In this document: positions 20,955 through 30,828 of the stretch, one piece after another
Numbering within the stretch: position 1 is the first letter of the stretch
Layout: each line of letters begins with the position of its first letter
Assembly (NCBI GenBank): GCA_023511675.1
Contig: JAIMBC010000019.1
Location: 1 to 39,260 of the forward strand
Length of the DNA stretch: 39,260 bases
Direction of reading: 5' to 3'
Source of the DNA: Pirellulales bacterium
GTDB lineage: Bacteria > Planctomycetota > Planctomycetia > Pirellulales > JAIMBC01
Notes under the pieces: generated by a model
The model's input: the letters and a program-made list of their open reading frames with translations, nothing else
The model's database searches: none
Told to the model about the DNA's origin: nothing
Made by a program: the position numbers and the translations under genes

Positions 20955-22150
20955 CCAGAGGCGCCGTGGGCGGGGCATAAGGGGGCATGGTCCTCGCAGC
21001 GCGCGGCAGCTCGGCCGTTTTCGCTGGGGTCGAACTCCCACGCCCGCCCCACCATGAGGTCTACAATGCGTCGCGCGGCGCGGCCGTCGCCAAAGGGATT
21101 GGGGCGGGCGCTGTTCGATTCGCCTCGCGGCATCTGTAAATGTTTGGAAACGGCAGCAACGATGCGCTCGACATTGGTGCCGACCAGCGTGGCGAGGCCG
21201 GCGTGAACGGCCTCGGGACGTTCCGTGGTCTCGCGCATCACGACCACCGGCTTGCCCAGAGAAGGGGCTTCCTCCTGCACGCCGCCGGAGTCGGTGAGGA
21301 CCACCGTGGCGCGATCCATCAGCCAGACAAACTCCGGATAGGGGAGCGGTGGCAGCAGGTGGATGTTGGCACGGCCGCGCAGCAGGGCCTGCACGGTGTG
21401 GCAGACGCGTGGATTGAGATGCACGGGATAGACGTACTCGACCTCGGGGTGGGCGGCGGCCAGGCGGGAGATGGCAGTGCAGATCCGCTCCATGCCGGGG
21501 CCGAAGCTTTCGCGGCGGTGGCCGGTAATCAGCACCAGCGGCCGTTCGCCGAGGAAGGCATACTTGTCTCTCCAGTAGGCCTGGCGGCAGCGTTCGCGCT
21601 GAAGGGTCCACAGCAGGGCATCGACCACGGTGTTGCCTGTCACGTGCACGCGAGCGGGCACGGCTCCCTCGCGGATGAGGTTCTGGGCGGCCCAGGCCGT
21701 GGGGGCGCAGTGCAGGGCAGCAGCCAGGGAGGCCACGCGGCGGTTGAATTCTTCGGGAAATGGCGCGGCGAGATTGCCCGTTCTCAACCCCGCCTCGACG
21801 TGCACGAACGGCACGCGCCGGTAAAAGGCCGCCAGGCTGGCGGCCAGTACCGTGGTCGTATCGCCCTGCGCCGCCACACAGTGCGGTTGATAGTGGTGCA
21901 ACACGTCGTCCAGGGCTGCCAGCGCGCGTGCCGCCACCTCCGCGGGCGACTGATCGGGGCGCATCACGTGCAGCTCCACCTCGCAGCGCAGCTCAAAATA
22001 CTGGGTTGCTTGAAACAGCAACTCGCGGTGCTGGCCGGTGCAGCAAACCACCGGCTCGATCTCAGCGGGCCGCCGCATGCATTCATGCACGATGGGCGCC
22101 ATCTTGACCGCCTCCGGCCGCGTACCGACCACTAGCAGCGCTCGTAACAT
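20939..22150 (-). CDS. wecB: UDP-N-acetylglucosamine 2-epimerase (non-hydrolysing)
   Basis: MLRALLVVGTRPEAVKMAPIVHE, VAAQGDTTTVLAASLAAFY, VEAGLRTGN, PEEFNRR, LITGHRRESFG, TDSGGVQEEAPSLGKPVVVMRETTERPEAV; SD AAGGAGGG. Confidence 0.95.
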   Translation of the reverse strand: MLRALLVVGTRPEAVKMAPIVHECMRRPAEIEPVVCCTGQHRELLFQATQYFELRCEVELHVMRPDQSPAEVAARALAALDDVLHHYQPHCVAAQGDTTTVLAASLAAFYRRVPFVHVEAGLRTGNLAAPFPEEFNRRVASLAAALHCAPTAWAAQNLIREGAVPARVHVTGNTVVDALLWTLQRERCRQAYWRDKYAFLGERPLVLITGHRRESFGPGMERICTAISRLAAAHPEVEYVYPVHLNPRVCHTVQALLRGRANIHLLPPLPYPEFVWLMDRATVVLTDSGGVQEEAPSLGKPVVVMRETTERPEAVHAGLATLVGTNVERIVAAVSKHLQMPRGESNSARPNPFGDGRAARRIVDLMVGRAWEFDPSENGRAAARCEDHAPLCPAHGASGNAGG

Positions 22151-22310
22151 GGCTCCCTCCTTGCCTGCGGCGATGGTGGCTATCCTGAGATCACGCGGTG
22201 GGCGGGGCCGCTTGCCTCCTTGGTAGGCGCTGCTGCGATGGTCTGGTGGTCTGCATCGCCGCCACGCTGGACCGTTCGTCTGGGCAAGCATTTGGCCCGG
22301 CCGCCTGGCC

Positions 22311-22331
22311 GGCCGCGCCACCGGCGCGGCC
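22311..22331. other. Strong perfect hairpin between dus and wecB
   Basis: GGCCGCGCC-acc-GGCGCGGCC 9-bp stem; no following T-tract. Confidence 0.5.
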
Positions 22332-22366
22332 GGGCCGCCCTCTGCTTGCGCGGCAAGGCAGGTATG

Positions 22367-23431
22367 TCACACGGCCTGGCACGTCTCGTACTCCTGCCCC
22401 TCGGGCAGGGCCGGGGCGTAGCAGCCGGGAAGATCCTCCGCATAAAACCTTTCGAGCACGGCGTGCCAGTCGGCCGGCCGGGAAACCGAGACAAAGGCTT
22501 CTCGCACCTCGTGGTAGTGCGGGTGCAGGCGTGCGTACTTGATGCCGAACTTGCGCATCTGTCTGCCGCATCGTTCGGGCCCATACAGCTCTTCGGCCAG
22601 GCGAAAATGTTCGCGCAGCACCTCCCGTTGCTCGAACACGCTTGGCGGCGGCGGCAGCGGAAGGCCGGCCGCCAGGGCGCGCGCCTGGGCGAAGATCCAG
22701 GGATTGCCGATGGCGCCGCGGGCCACGGTGACGCCGTCCACGCCCGTTCCGCGCAACATGTCCAGGCAGGCCTGGGCAGTGAACAGGTCTCCGCTGCCCA
22801 GCACGGTGCGCCTGCCCGCGGCACGCTTTACCTCTGCCAGAAACGTCCAGTCGCTGGGCCCCAGGTAGCGCTGCACAACCGTACGGCCATGCACCGTGAT
22901 CGCCGAGACGCCGCGCTGCCATGCGCCCTCGAAGATCTGAAAGAAGCGGTCGCGGCTGGCGGCCGAATCGTCCAGCCCGCGGCGCATCTTCAACGTCACC
23001 GGCACGTGCGGCGGCACGGCATCCCGCACGCGCGACACCACCTCCAGCGCCGCCTGCGGCTGGCTCAAATACCAGCCGCCGCGGCAGCGGCCCAGCACCT
23101 TCTTCACCGGACAGCCGAAGTTGATGTCGATGACATCAAATCCCAGGCCGGCCAGCTCGGCGGCCGCCGCGGCAAACTCGGCGGGCTCGCTCCCCATGAG
23201 CTGCGCCGCCACGGGATGGTCTGCGTCGTCCACACGCACGTGCCGGCGCAGCCGCTTGCCGGCTTGCAAGACCATGCGATCCAGCACCACCTCGCACAGC
23301 GCGTACGAGGCGCCCATCCGCCGCGACACCAACCGCATGGCCAGGTCGCTGTAGCCCGAGAGCGCCGCCTGCACCACGGGGAATCCCACGTGCAGCGTGC
23401 CGATGCGCAGTACGGGCAGGGCGTGTTCCAT
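22367..23431 (-). CDS. tRNA-dihydrouridine synthase family protein
   Basis: PVVQAALSGYSDLAMRLVSRRMGASYALCEVV, VIDINFGCPVKKVLGRCRGG, VTLKMRRGLDD, ITVHGRTVVQRYLGPSDW, VTVARGAIGNPWIF. Confidence 0.92.
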   Translation of the reverse strand: MEHALPVLRIGTLHVGFPVVQAALSGYSDLAMRLVSRRMGASYALCEVVLDRMVLQAGKRLRRHVRVDDADHPVAAQLMGSEPAEFAAAAAELAGLGFDVIDINFGCPVKKVLGRCRGGWYLSQPQAALEVVSRVRDAVPPHVPVTLKMRRGLDDSAASRDRFFQIFEGAWQRGVSAITVHGRTVVQRYLGPSDWTFLAEVKRAAGRRTVLGSGDLFTAQACLDMLRGTGVDGVTVARGAIGNPWIFAQARALAAGLPLPPPPSVFEQREVLREHFRLAEELYGPERCGRQMRKFGIKYARLHPHYHEVREAFVSVSRPADWHAVLERFYAEDLPGCYAPALPEGQEYETCQAV

Positions 23432-23655
23432 GCCTGCGATTCTGGGTCCGGCCCATTCAGCAGGTCAAGGCCAACCTGCGCAAAAGCGGCCGGGGCCGGA
23501 AGGGGCCAGGCCATATGGCGGGTCGATCATCGCCAGGTCGGCGCAGCGGGCAGGGGTGCCAGTGGGCCAGGGCCGTCATGGGGCCGAGGGGGACAGGAGC
23601 GCGGACTGGAACCTCGGGGCGGCAGGGCGCACGCCTCGGCCGGCAGGGGCGGCGG

Positions 23656-24846
23656 TCACGCCTCGGGAAGCGGCTGGATTTCCAGCGGTGTGTCCGAGCG
23701 TGGGTCGCGGACGCGGATGGCGAGCTTGCCGGCCAGCAGGTCGTCGAGAACGCGCCCGACGACCTGAGCGCGCCAGCCCTGGGTGAGCAGGGGAGGGGGG
23801 TATTGAGGATCACTTTCACCAAGCCGCCAGGCGATGAAGGCACGCACGTCGTTGGCCGTACCGACCAGGGAGGGAGCGATCTGCGCATTGCGGCAGACGC
23901 TTCCCAGAGCAGACGAGAGCAACTGGCTGAGCAAGGTGAACTGGCTGTTGTCGAAGCGTGGGGGGGGGTGGGGCAAGTCGGTTTGGGGCAGCAGCAGGGC
24001 CCGTTCGATGGCGGCGGCCAGATCCGGGATCAGCGGCCGCAGGTCCCTGCGTTCCATGCCCCGCAGGGTCTGGATCTGGCGTGGGTCTGCGGTGCCGCGG
24101 CGGGCCAACTCCACAATCAGGTCGTCGCGGAGGACTGTTTTTGCGGGCCGGTTGCGAGCGGCGGCCTCCGCTTCTCGCCAGCGCCACAGCTCGCGGACAA
24201 TAGCCTGGGCACGGGGAGAAAGCCCCGCACCGCCGGTCAGGCGCCGCCAGCGTTCTCGGCCGCGAGCCTCGGCCAGCTCGGCCAGCCAGGCAGTAGTCTC
24301 TTCCTCCAACCAGGCTACTCTCTCCAAACGCACCAGCCGCTCGTGCAACAAATTGCGTAGCGGGATCAGGTAGCGTACATCCTCCGCCGCGTAGGCGAGT
24401 TGGTGGCTGGTGAGCGGCCGCTGGGACCAGTCGCTGCGTGTTTCGCCCTTGCGCGGTGAAACTTCCAGCAACTGCGTTACCAGATTGCGATAGCCCGCCG
24501 GATACTGCATGCCGATCATGCCCGCGGCAAGCTGGACATCGAACAGCCGCGCCGGCGGCCGGCCCACCGCCTCCAGTGAGAACATCACCTCCTCGCGGCC
24601 GGCGTGGACCACCGTCTCGTGCCCCCCGTCGGCCAGCAGCTCCCATAATGGCCGCAGATCGCCGATCGCCAGCGGATCGACCAGCACCGCCGTGCCATCA
24701 GGCAGGGCCAACTGCACGAGGCACAACTGCGTGCGGTACGTCCGCTCGGAGATGAACTCCGTATCCAGCGCAATCTGGGTGCTGGCAGCCAGTTTGCCGC
24801 ACCAGCGTTCAAGCTGCGGGCGGGTCTGCACAAGCTCCGGGCGCAC
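23656..24846 (-). CDS. rnd: Ribonuclease D (DnaQ-like 3'-5' exonuclease plus HRDC)
   Basis: IALDTEFISERTYRTQLCLVQLA, VVHAGREEVMF, FDVQLAAGMIG, LAYAAEDVRYLIPL; GTG start. Confidence 0.9.
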   Translation of the reverse strand: MRPELVQTRPQLERWCGKLAASTQIALDTEFISERTYRTQLCLVQLALPDGTAVLVDPLAIGDLRPLWELLADGGHETVVHAGREEVMFSLEAVGRPPARLFDVQLAAGMIGMQYPAGYRNLVTQLLEVSPRKGETRSDWSQRPLTSHQLAYAAEDVRYLIPLRNLLHERLVRLERVAWLEEETTAWLAELAEARGRERWRRLTGGAGLSPRAQAIVRELWRWREAEAAARNRPAKTVLRDDLIVELARRGTADPRQIQTLRGMERRDLRPLIPDLAAAIERALLLPQTDLPHPPPRFDNSQFTLLSQLLSSALGSVCRNAQIAPSLVGTANDVRAFIAWRLGESDPQYPPPLLTQGWRAQVVGRVLDDLLAGKLAIRVRDPRSDTPLEIQPLPEA

Positions 24847-24850
24847 GGCG

Positions 24851-26440
24851 TTAGAAAAAGATCAGCGTTACCAGGATGAACAACGGCAGCAGCACGCCGC
24901 CACTGTAGAGCAAATAGCCGAAGAAGCTGGGCATGCGCACGCCCGCCTTCTCGGCAATGGTCTTGACCATGAAGTTCGGACCGTTGCCGATGTAGGTGTT
25001 GGCACCCATGAACACGGCTCCCAGGCTGACCGCTGCGAGCAGATTACCGCGGGCGCCCTCGACGGCCACACCGGCCACCGTGGCGGCACCCTGCACATCG
25101 AGGGCGCGGGCCGTCTCCAGGAACACGAGGTAGGTGGGGGCATTGTCCAGCACGCTTGAGAGCGTACCGGTTGCCCAGAAGAAATGCCAAGCTGTGGCCA
25201 GGGGCAAGCGGTCTCCGTAGGCATTGAGCATCTGCAAGGCCGGCTGCATGCAGATGAAGATCCCTGCAAACAGGGCCGCCACCTCGAGAATGGCGCCGTA
25301 GCTGAACTTGTTGGCGGCGCGCACGGCGGGATTGCCTAGCCACAGCGAAAGTCCTACCAGCCCCAGCAGCACCACCTCACGCAGATACAGCCAGGGATGC
25401 CAGTGCGTCCCCGGAAATGCCTTGCTCGGATCCAGCAGGGCCACAGCCAGGATCACGCCGGCCAACAGCGGCACATTCGGCAGCAGCCCGGAGAACTGCA
25501 ATCGCCGGGTCAACCGCTCATCCCGCGTGATGTCGCGCGCTGTCTCCCGCGGATAGGCAATCCAGCGATCCCAAACATAATAGATCGCCAGCAGGCAGGC
25601 ATTCACCACGAGCCACTCCTGCCACAGGGACATGGTCCAGAGGAAATCGACCCCCTGCAAGTAGCCGAGGAACAGGGGCGGATCGCCGATGGGCAGCAGG
25701 CAGCCGCCGCAGTTGCACACGATGAAGATGAAGAAGATCACCGTGTGCTGCACGTGCTTGCGTTCGCTGTTGGTTTCCAGCAGTGGCCGGATCAGCAGCA
25801 TCGCCGCACCGGTGGTGCCCACAAAACTCGCCAGCAGACCGCCAATGGTCAGAAAGGCCGTGTTCACGGCGGGATGGGCGCGCAGGTCGCCCTCCACGCG
25901 AATGCCGCCGGTAATGGTGTACAGCGCGAACAGCAGCGTGATGAACGGAACGAAGTCAGCCAGAATGGCGTTTTGCAACACGGTCCAGGCGAGCTGCCAG
26001 GAGATGCCCGTGGCTGCCGGCTCCACCTCGGCGTGCCCCAGGAAGTGCCGCTCGATGGGATGGCTGTGCCAGAACGCGTAATACGCCAGGGTGATCAGCC
26101 CCAAGCCTGCCGCCACGTAGAACTTGTGCAGGTTGCTCTCCCACCAATGTTCTGTGCGGTGGATCAGGGGCAGCACGGCAATCGCCCCCAGCAGCAGGGC
26201 GAAGGGCAGCACCATGGCCAACGGCGGCGGCTCGTAGACGTGTGCGGCCGCCGCGTGCTCCGAGGCCACGATCAGCCGAGTGGCCGTCTGGGGCCAGTTC
26301 ATCGCCAGCGCTGCCACATAGGCCGCCACCACCGCGGCAACGGCCAGCACCAACGGCGACACCGCCGTACGCTGCCACAAACGACTCACCCTCCCGGCGC
26401 GCATCTCCCTCCCTTCCAGCATGGTGACCAGTTGCGACAT
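24851..26440 (-). CDS. Sodium:proton antiporter / citrate-transporter-like (NhaD/CitMHS-type) membrane protein
   Basis: Many TM helices; [108 protein letters not shown]. Confidence 0.85.
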   Translation of the reverse strand: MSQLVTMLEGREMRAGRVSRLWQRTAVSPLVLAVAAVVAAYVAALAMNWPQTATRLIVASEHAAAAHVYEPPPLAMVLPFALLLGAIAVLPLIHRTEHWWESNLHKFYVAAGLGLITLAYYAFWHSHPIERHFLGHAEVEPAATGISWQLAWTVLQNAILADFVPFITLLFALYTITGGIRVEGDLRAHPAVNTAFLTIGGLLASFVGTTGAAMLLIRPLLETNSERKHVQHTVIFFIFIVCNCGGCLLPIGDPPLFLGYLQGVDFLWTMSLWQEWLVVNACLLAIYYVWDRWIAYPRETARDITRDERLTRRLQFSGLLPNVPLLAGVILAVALLDPSKAFPGTHWHPWLYLREVVLLGLVGLSLWLGNPAVRAANKFSYGAILEVAALFAGIFICMQPALQMLNAYGDRLPLATAWHFFWATGTLSSVLDNAPTYLVFLETARALDVQGAATVAGVAVEGARGNLLAAVSLGAVFMGANTYIGNGPNFMVKTIAEKAGVRMPSFFGYLLYSGGVLLPLFILVTLIFF

Positions 26441-26893
26441 GTCGTATCTCCACATGTGCAGCCCCGGCCGACCAGCCGGGGCACTGCGTTTATAACCGAT
26501 TTGCTCGCGGCCATGAGCGCCCATGTACAGCCAGTGGCACAAGTCTGGCGGTGCATGGCCCCACGGCCCGGCCCTGACCGCGGCGCCGAGGCGGCACCTT
26601 GCCTGCGGCGGGCGACACGTACAAATCTCGCTTACAGTTTGCGCCTTGCGCCCGAATTCGCCCGCCTGCGGCCTGAACGTCCCCCAGGCACTCACACACC
26701 CCTGGCCTGTCCCAGCGGGCAGGCCCTGCCGTCCAGCGCGGGTCAGGCGAACTTCAATATGTGTACGGCCCGGCCCCCCGGGCAGGTTCTGCCGAGTGCA
26801 GGAGCCGTAGCGGCCCCGCCACATGCGGGCGGCGTGCCCGGCCCAGCGGCTGCACGCGGGGAGTGCCTGCCAGCCACCTGACGGACGGCCGCC

Positions 26894-28108
26894 CTATGGC
26901 CCTGTGTACGCCGGCGGCCTGATCAGCGCGTCCAGCGCCACCAGCCCTCCCGCATCGGCCTGCAACGTGGCTCGCATCCCCTCGGGCACGCCGAAATGGT
27001 CATGGGCCTGCACGCCCCTGCGAATTCCCTCGATCTCCACGCTGCCGCGCCCCCGCACAATCGACACAATCCGAAAACTGTCCAGCGGATAGGCAAAGCT
27101 GCCCTGAGCCACGCGGCTGATGGCCAGCTCCAGCCCGCCGCTGCCCTGGCGGTTGGTGACTGCATGGGGGATCAGTATCTGCCGGCGGGTAGCAGATGCC
27201 ATCTCGGCGTGGCGGATGTGCCGTTCGAGATAGATCATCTGCTTGAAGGGAGGGCTGTCTCGGTCGACCAGCGTGGTCAGCTCTTCCCAGGGCCTCGGCT
27301 GCGGCTCGACATCCAGAAACACGCCCCAGCCGCCGTGACGCAGCGATCCGAAGACGAACGGGACGTGGTGGACTTCATCTGCGGTGTTCACCCAGCCATG
27401 ATCGGTCTGCGGCGGGATGGGCATGGCATAGCCCTCGTCCACCGCTGCGCGATGCTTGCCCAGCACCGTCAGGCCATGCGTGGGGTGAAATCCCAGATGG
27501 ATCTCCACTCCGTGATGGTGGCGATGGATGGGTACATGCCGATGTTCCTCGCCCAGCCAGGCCAGATTCCAGGAGTGATGGTCTCCGTACACCAGTGGCA
27601 CGATCACAATCCCCAGCCCCGGCACCACAAAGCTGGCCTGCGGCGGGGCAAGCGTATCTTGTGTGAGGTCGAAGCCTGGCGAGCCGGTGATGCTGGACAT
27701 GATCTCGGCAAACCGCAGGCCGACCGACTCGACGCGCCGGTCTTGCGCCGCCTCACGGCTCAGGCTGTCCAGTGCCCGCGCAATGTACTGGTGGTAGCGA
27801 TGCAACGTGGCCACCACCACGCGAAAGTCGCTGGGAACAGCTTCCATGGCCAGATTTGCCGCGTCTGCCAGGGCCTCGCAGGCACGCAGCCGCCACGACT
27901 CGGCCGCGGCCGTGGCGGGCGGCAGGGGCTCCAGCGCCCTGCGCGTGGCGTCGAAGGCCCCGATGGTGTGCTTGCGAAAGGCGTAGCAGTAGAGGCGGGC
28001 GCGCGTGATATCGTCGACAGAGATGTCTGCAGGGCTGCGATGGCGGGCATGGCTGTGGCGGGCCCGATCGAGCAGGTGCTCATAGGCTGGGTGCAGGGCC
28101 AGTTCCAC
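26894..28108 (-). CDS. Cupin-like hypothetical protein
   Basis: 404 aa from GTG at 28108; HVPIHRHHHGVEIHLGFHPTHG and DHGWVNTADEVHHVPFVFGSL His clusters; second C-terminal cupin-like segment. Confidence 0.6.
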   Translation of the reverse strand: MELALHPAYEHLLDRARHSHARHRSPADISVDDITRARLYCYAFRKHTIGAFDATRRALEPLPPATAAAESWRLRACEALADAANLAMEAVPSDFRVVVATLHRYHQYIARALDSLSREAAQDRRVESVGLRFAEIMSSITGSPGFDLTQDTLAPPQASFVVPGLGIVIVPLVYGDHHSWNLAWLGEEHRHVPIHRHHHGVEIHLGFHPTHGLTVLGKHRAAVDEGYAMPIPPQTDHGWVNTADEVHHVPFVFGSLRHGGWGVFLDVEPQPRPWEELTTLVDRDSPPFKQMIYLERHIRHAEMASATRRQILIPHAVTNRQGSGGLELAISRVAQGSFAYPLDSFRIVSIVRGRGSVEIEGIRRGVQAHDHFGVPEGMRATLQADAGGLVALDALIRPPAYTGP

Positions 28109-29036
28109 GGGCAAGCTCCTCCAGCATGTGGTCCGCCAGCCGGTCCAGATCGAATTGAGGTTGCCAGCCCCAGTCGCGGCGGGCCGAGGCATCCACCACC
28201 CGGCTGGGCCAGCCTTCCAGCAGCCGAACCACATCGGGCTGGGGAGCGAACTCCAACCGCGCGTGCGGCAGCCGCTGGCGGATGCACGCGGCCACGTCGG
28301 CCGCTGTCGGCGACAGGGCATGGATGTTGTACACGCGGCGGCTGAGCTGCCCCGCAGGCGCCTCCAGCAGCGAGACGAATGCGGCCGCTACGTCGTAAAC
28401 ATAGATCAGGGCCGGCGCCGTCTCGGGCCGCACGCGAAAGGTATACCTTCCGGTGCGGGCAGCTTCGATGAATGCACGCGAGACATAGGCGCTGGCCGCC
28501 CCGATGTTCGCGCGCGGCGAAACCACAATCGGAACGCGCAGGCAGCGGAAGTCCAGCCCGTATCGCGCGTGGTAGTAAGCTCCCAGCCGCTCCACTGCGA
28601 CCTTGGTGACGCCATACAACGACTCGGGCCACTGCGAGAAGTCCTCCGGCAGCGGCCGCGGCAGCGTCCCGCCATAGGAGGCCACCGAGCTGGGGAACAG
28701 CACCCGCGATATGCCCCGTTCCAGGCATAACTCCAGCAGGTCGAATGCCGCGTCCACGTTCAGCCGCCAGGCGGCGGAACGCAGCTCCTCGCTGCGGGCA
28801 GACAGCAGCGAGGCAAAGTGCAGCACAGCCTGGGGCCGGAGCTGCTCGAGCAGGGCGCGTAGCAGATCGGGCCTGGTGAGGTCGCAGGAGCGATACCGAC
28901 AGCCCTCGGGCATTCCGGCGGGCGGCTGAGGCGGCAGATCCGCCAGCACCACCTGTTTGCCCAGCTCGAGCAGGGTGTGCGCGGTGTACCATGCCAGGTT
29001 GCCGGCGCCGCCCGTGATCAGGTATGGGGAGTTCAT
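28080..29036 (-). CDS. NAD-dependent epimerase/dehydratase (extended SDR)
   Basis: MNSPYLITGGAGNLAWYTAHTLLELGKQVVLADL; SSVASYGG; SLYGVTKVAVERLGAYY. Confidence 0.9.
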   Translation of the reverse strand: MNSPYLITGGAGNLAWYTAHTLLELGKQVVLADLPPQPPAGMPEGCRYRSCDLTRPDLLRALLEQLRPQAVLHFASLLSARSEELRSAAWRLNVDAAFDLLELCLERGISRVLFPSSVASYGGTLPRPLPEDFSQWPESLYGVTKVAVERLGAYYHARYGLDFRCLRVPIVVSPRANIGAASAYVSRAFIEAARTGRYTFRVRPETAPALIYVYDVAAAFVSLLEAPAGQLSRRVYNIHALSPTAADVAACIRQRLPHARLEFAPQPDVVRLLEGWPSRVVDASARRDWGWQPQFDLDRLADHMLEELARGTGPAPSL

Positions 29037-29370
29037 GAGCCGCGTGTGGGAGTGGGACCTTGGAAGCTGCCTGAGCATAGCGCCCTGGCCCGCCTCATTT
29101 CAAGGATTCGCCGGCGCCGCGCGCAGCGGCGGGCGGCGCGCAGACTGCTTGGCATACATACGGCTGCGATCAGCGGCGTGGCCATTGGGCCGTGTGCGTC
29201 GGTCTGCCGCAGCAGCTCAACAGTACGTGGGGCGCCTTTGCGGCTGGTGCATGGCCAATGGCAAGTAGCCAGGGTGAGCAGCAGCGCCACAGCGCTAGCG
29301 ACGCATGTGCGGGGCGGGGCCGCGGATCAGAGAGCCGCAGCCCGAAGGCTGCAAGGCTGTGGATGCAGCC

Positions 29371-29461
29371 GGACTGCGCACGGGGTTCAGGCCAGGGCCA
29401 TTGCCCTATCTGCCCGCGCCGGTGGCGCAAGCGGACTGCGCAAGGTGTGCAGGCTGCGTGG
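29371..29461. repeat. Short direct repeat at 62-bp spacing
   Basis: GGACTGCGCACGGGGTTCAGGC (29371) and GGACTGCGCAAGGTGTGCAGGC (29433). Confidence 0.4.
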
Positions 29462-29589
29462 GTTTGGGTCGGAGGATCGCTGCCGGGCCTACGGCACAGC
29501 GGGCCGGCCGCTTGAGGAAGGTCCACGAAGGCGTGCCGCATGGCCAACCGCGCTGTGCACAGACGGGCCGGTGCGGTTTCCAGGCGGCG

Positions 29590-29820
29590 TCATGGCAGCC
29601 AGCGGCGTGCCAGCCAGGCGAGCGCTGTCAGCAGCAGACTGATCAACAGGCAGCTCGTCAGCGGCACATACAGCTTGAAGCCAGGCCGTTCGATACGGAT
29701 GTCTCCCGGCAGCCTGCCCAGCCAGGAGGGCCAGGCACCTGCCAGCCAGACCAGTCCAGCCAGCACGAGCAGCAGGCCAAGTAGGATCAAGAGCCACGCG
29801 ATGCGGGTATCGGGCGGCAT
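29590..29820 (-). CDS. DUF2905 family membrane protein
   Basis: MPPDTRIAWLLILLGLLLVLAGLVWLAGAWPSWLGRLPGDIRIERPGFKLYVPLTSCLLISLLLTAL; canonical LGRLPGDI-R. Confidence 0.88.
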   Translation of the reverse strand: MPPDTRIAWLLILLGLLLVLAGLVWLAGAWPSWLGRLPGDIRIERPGFKLYVPLTSCLLISLLLTALAWLARRWLP

Positions 29821-29854
29821 GAGGAGAGCTGGGCGGGCATCCGCCAGGATGCGG

Positions 29855-30778
29855 TCAGGGCGGCGTGGCGGCAAGTTCGGCGGCGGCTGCCGCCGTTTCG
29901 ACATGCACTTGATTGCGGCCTCGCCGCTTGGACTGATAGAGCTGCTCGTCGGCGCGTGCGATCAGGGTTTCTTCCGTGTCGCCGCGGCGGACGGCGGCCA
30001 CGCCCATGCTCAGGGTGACGGCCGTTTGTTCGGTCTCGCTGGTCACGCCGAAATTCATACGTGCGGCATCGCCCAGCAAGCGTTCTGCCACCTGCGCGGC
30101 CGTATCCAGGCTGGTGCGCGGCATGAGGATGGCGAACTCGTCGCCGCCGTAGCGGGCCACGAAGTCTCCTTCGCGTACCTTGCGCCGCAGGAACTCTCCC
30201 AACTGCTTCAGCACGCGGTCGCCGGCGGTGTGGCCGTGCGTGTCGTTGACCCATTTGAAGTGGTCCAGGTCGGCCAGGATGAACGCGAACGGCACACCCT
30301 CGCGGCGGAAATCCCCCAGAAGCAGGGTGAGCTTATCGTCAAAGGCCTTGCGGTTGGCCACGCCGGTGAGGGCATCTGTATGTGCGGCCTGCCGGGTACG
30401 GTCCAGTTCCTCGGCCTGCTCTTCCAGGCGGCAGCGCGCGTAGCCCAGGTCGTCCGCCAGCCGTTGGTTCGACTTGAGCACCGTGGCGATCTGCTCCAGG
30501 AGTGCCTGGCGCACCCCTTCCAGCTCGCCGGTGGCGCGGAGGTCTACCACATGCCGCTGCACGGCCTGCATTTCCGTGTTGTGCAATCCCATCTCCACGG
30601 CCAGAGATTGCACCGACCGCAGCAACTCCGTGAGCGCCTGGATGGCCGCCTGCTTCTCCCGCTCGGCCACACGCTGCTGCTCTCCCTGCACGGCGGCCCG
30701 ACCCACGTAAAAGCCGGCCACAATGCCGATCAGCACACTGGCCAGCACCCAGATCGCAATATGCGTAAAATCTGCCAC
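29855..30778 (-). CDS. Membrane-anchored diguanylate cyclase (GGDEF)
   Basis: N-terminal TM; coiled coil; [47 protein letters not shown]-site five residues before GGDEF. Confidence 0.93.
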   Translation of the reverse strand: MADFTHIAIWVLASVLIGIVAGFYVGRAAVQGEQQRVAEREKQAAIQALTELLRSVQSLAVEMGLHNTEMQAVQRHVVDLRATGELEGVRQALLEQIATVLKSNQRLADDLGYARCRLEEQAEELDRTRQAAHTDALTGVANRKAFDDKLTLLLGDFRREGVPFAFILADLDHFKWVNDTHGHTAGDRVLKQLGEFLRRKVREGDFVARYGGDEFAILMPRTSLDTAAQVAERLLGDAARMNFGVTSETEQTAVTLSMGVAAVRRGDTEETLIARADEQLYQSKRRGRNQVHVETAAAAAELAATPP

Positions 30779-30828
30779 GACCGGAAGATCCCGTAACCGA
30801 CAGCCCCGTCGTCTGTGGCAATTCTACG

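Noticed and set aside
21140-23767. Plus-strand ORFs 21140..22135 and 22220..23767
   Set aside because: Antisense to wecB and dus; high-GC artefacts.
25397-28345. Plus-strand ORFs 25397..26881 (494 aa) and 26996..28345 (449 aa)
   Set aside because: Antisense to the transporter and cupin-like CDSs; Q/H-rich shadow translations.
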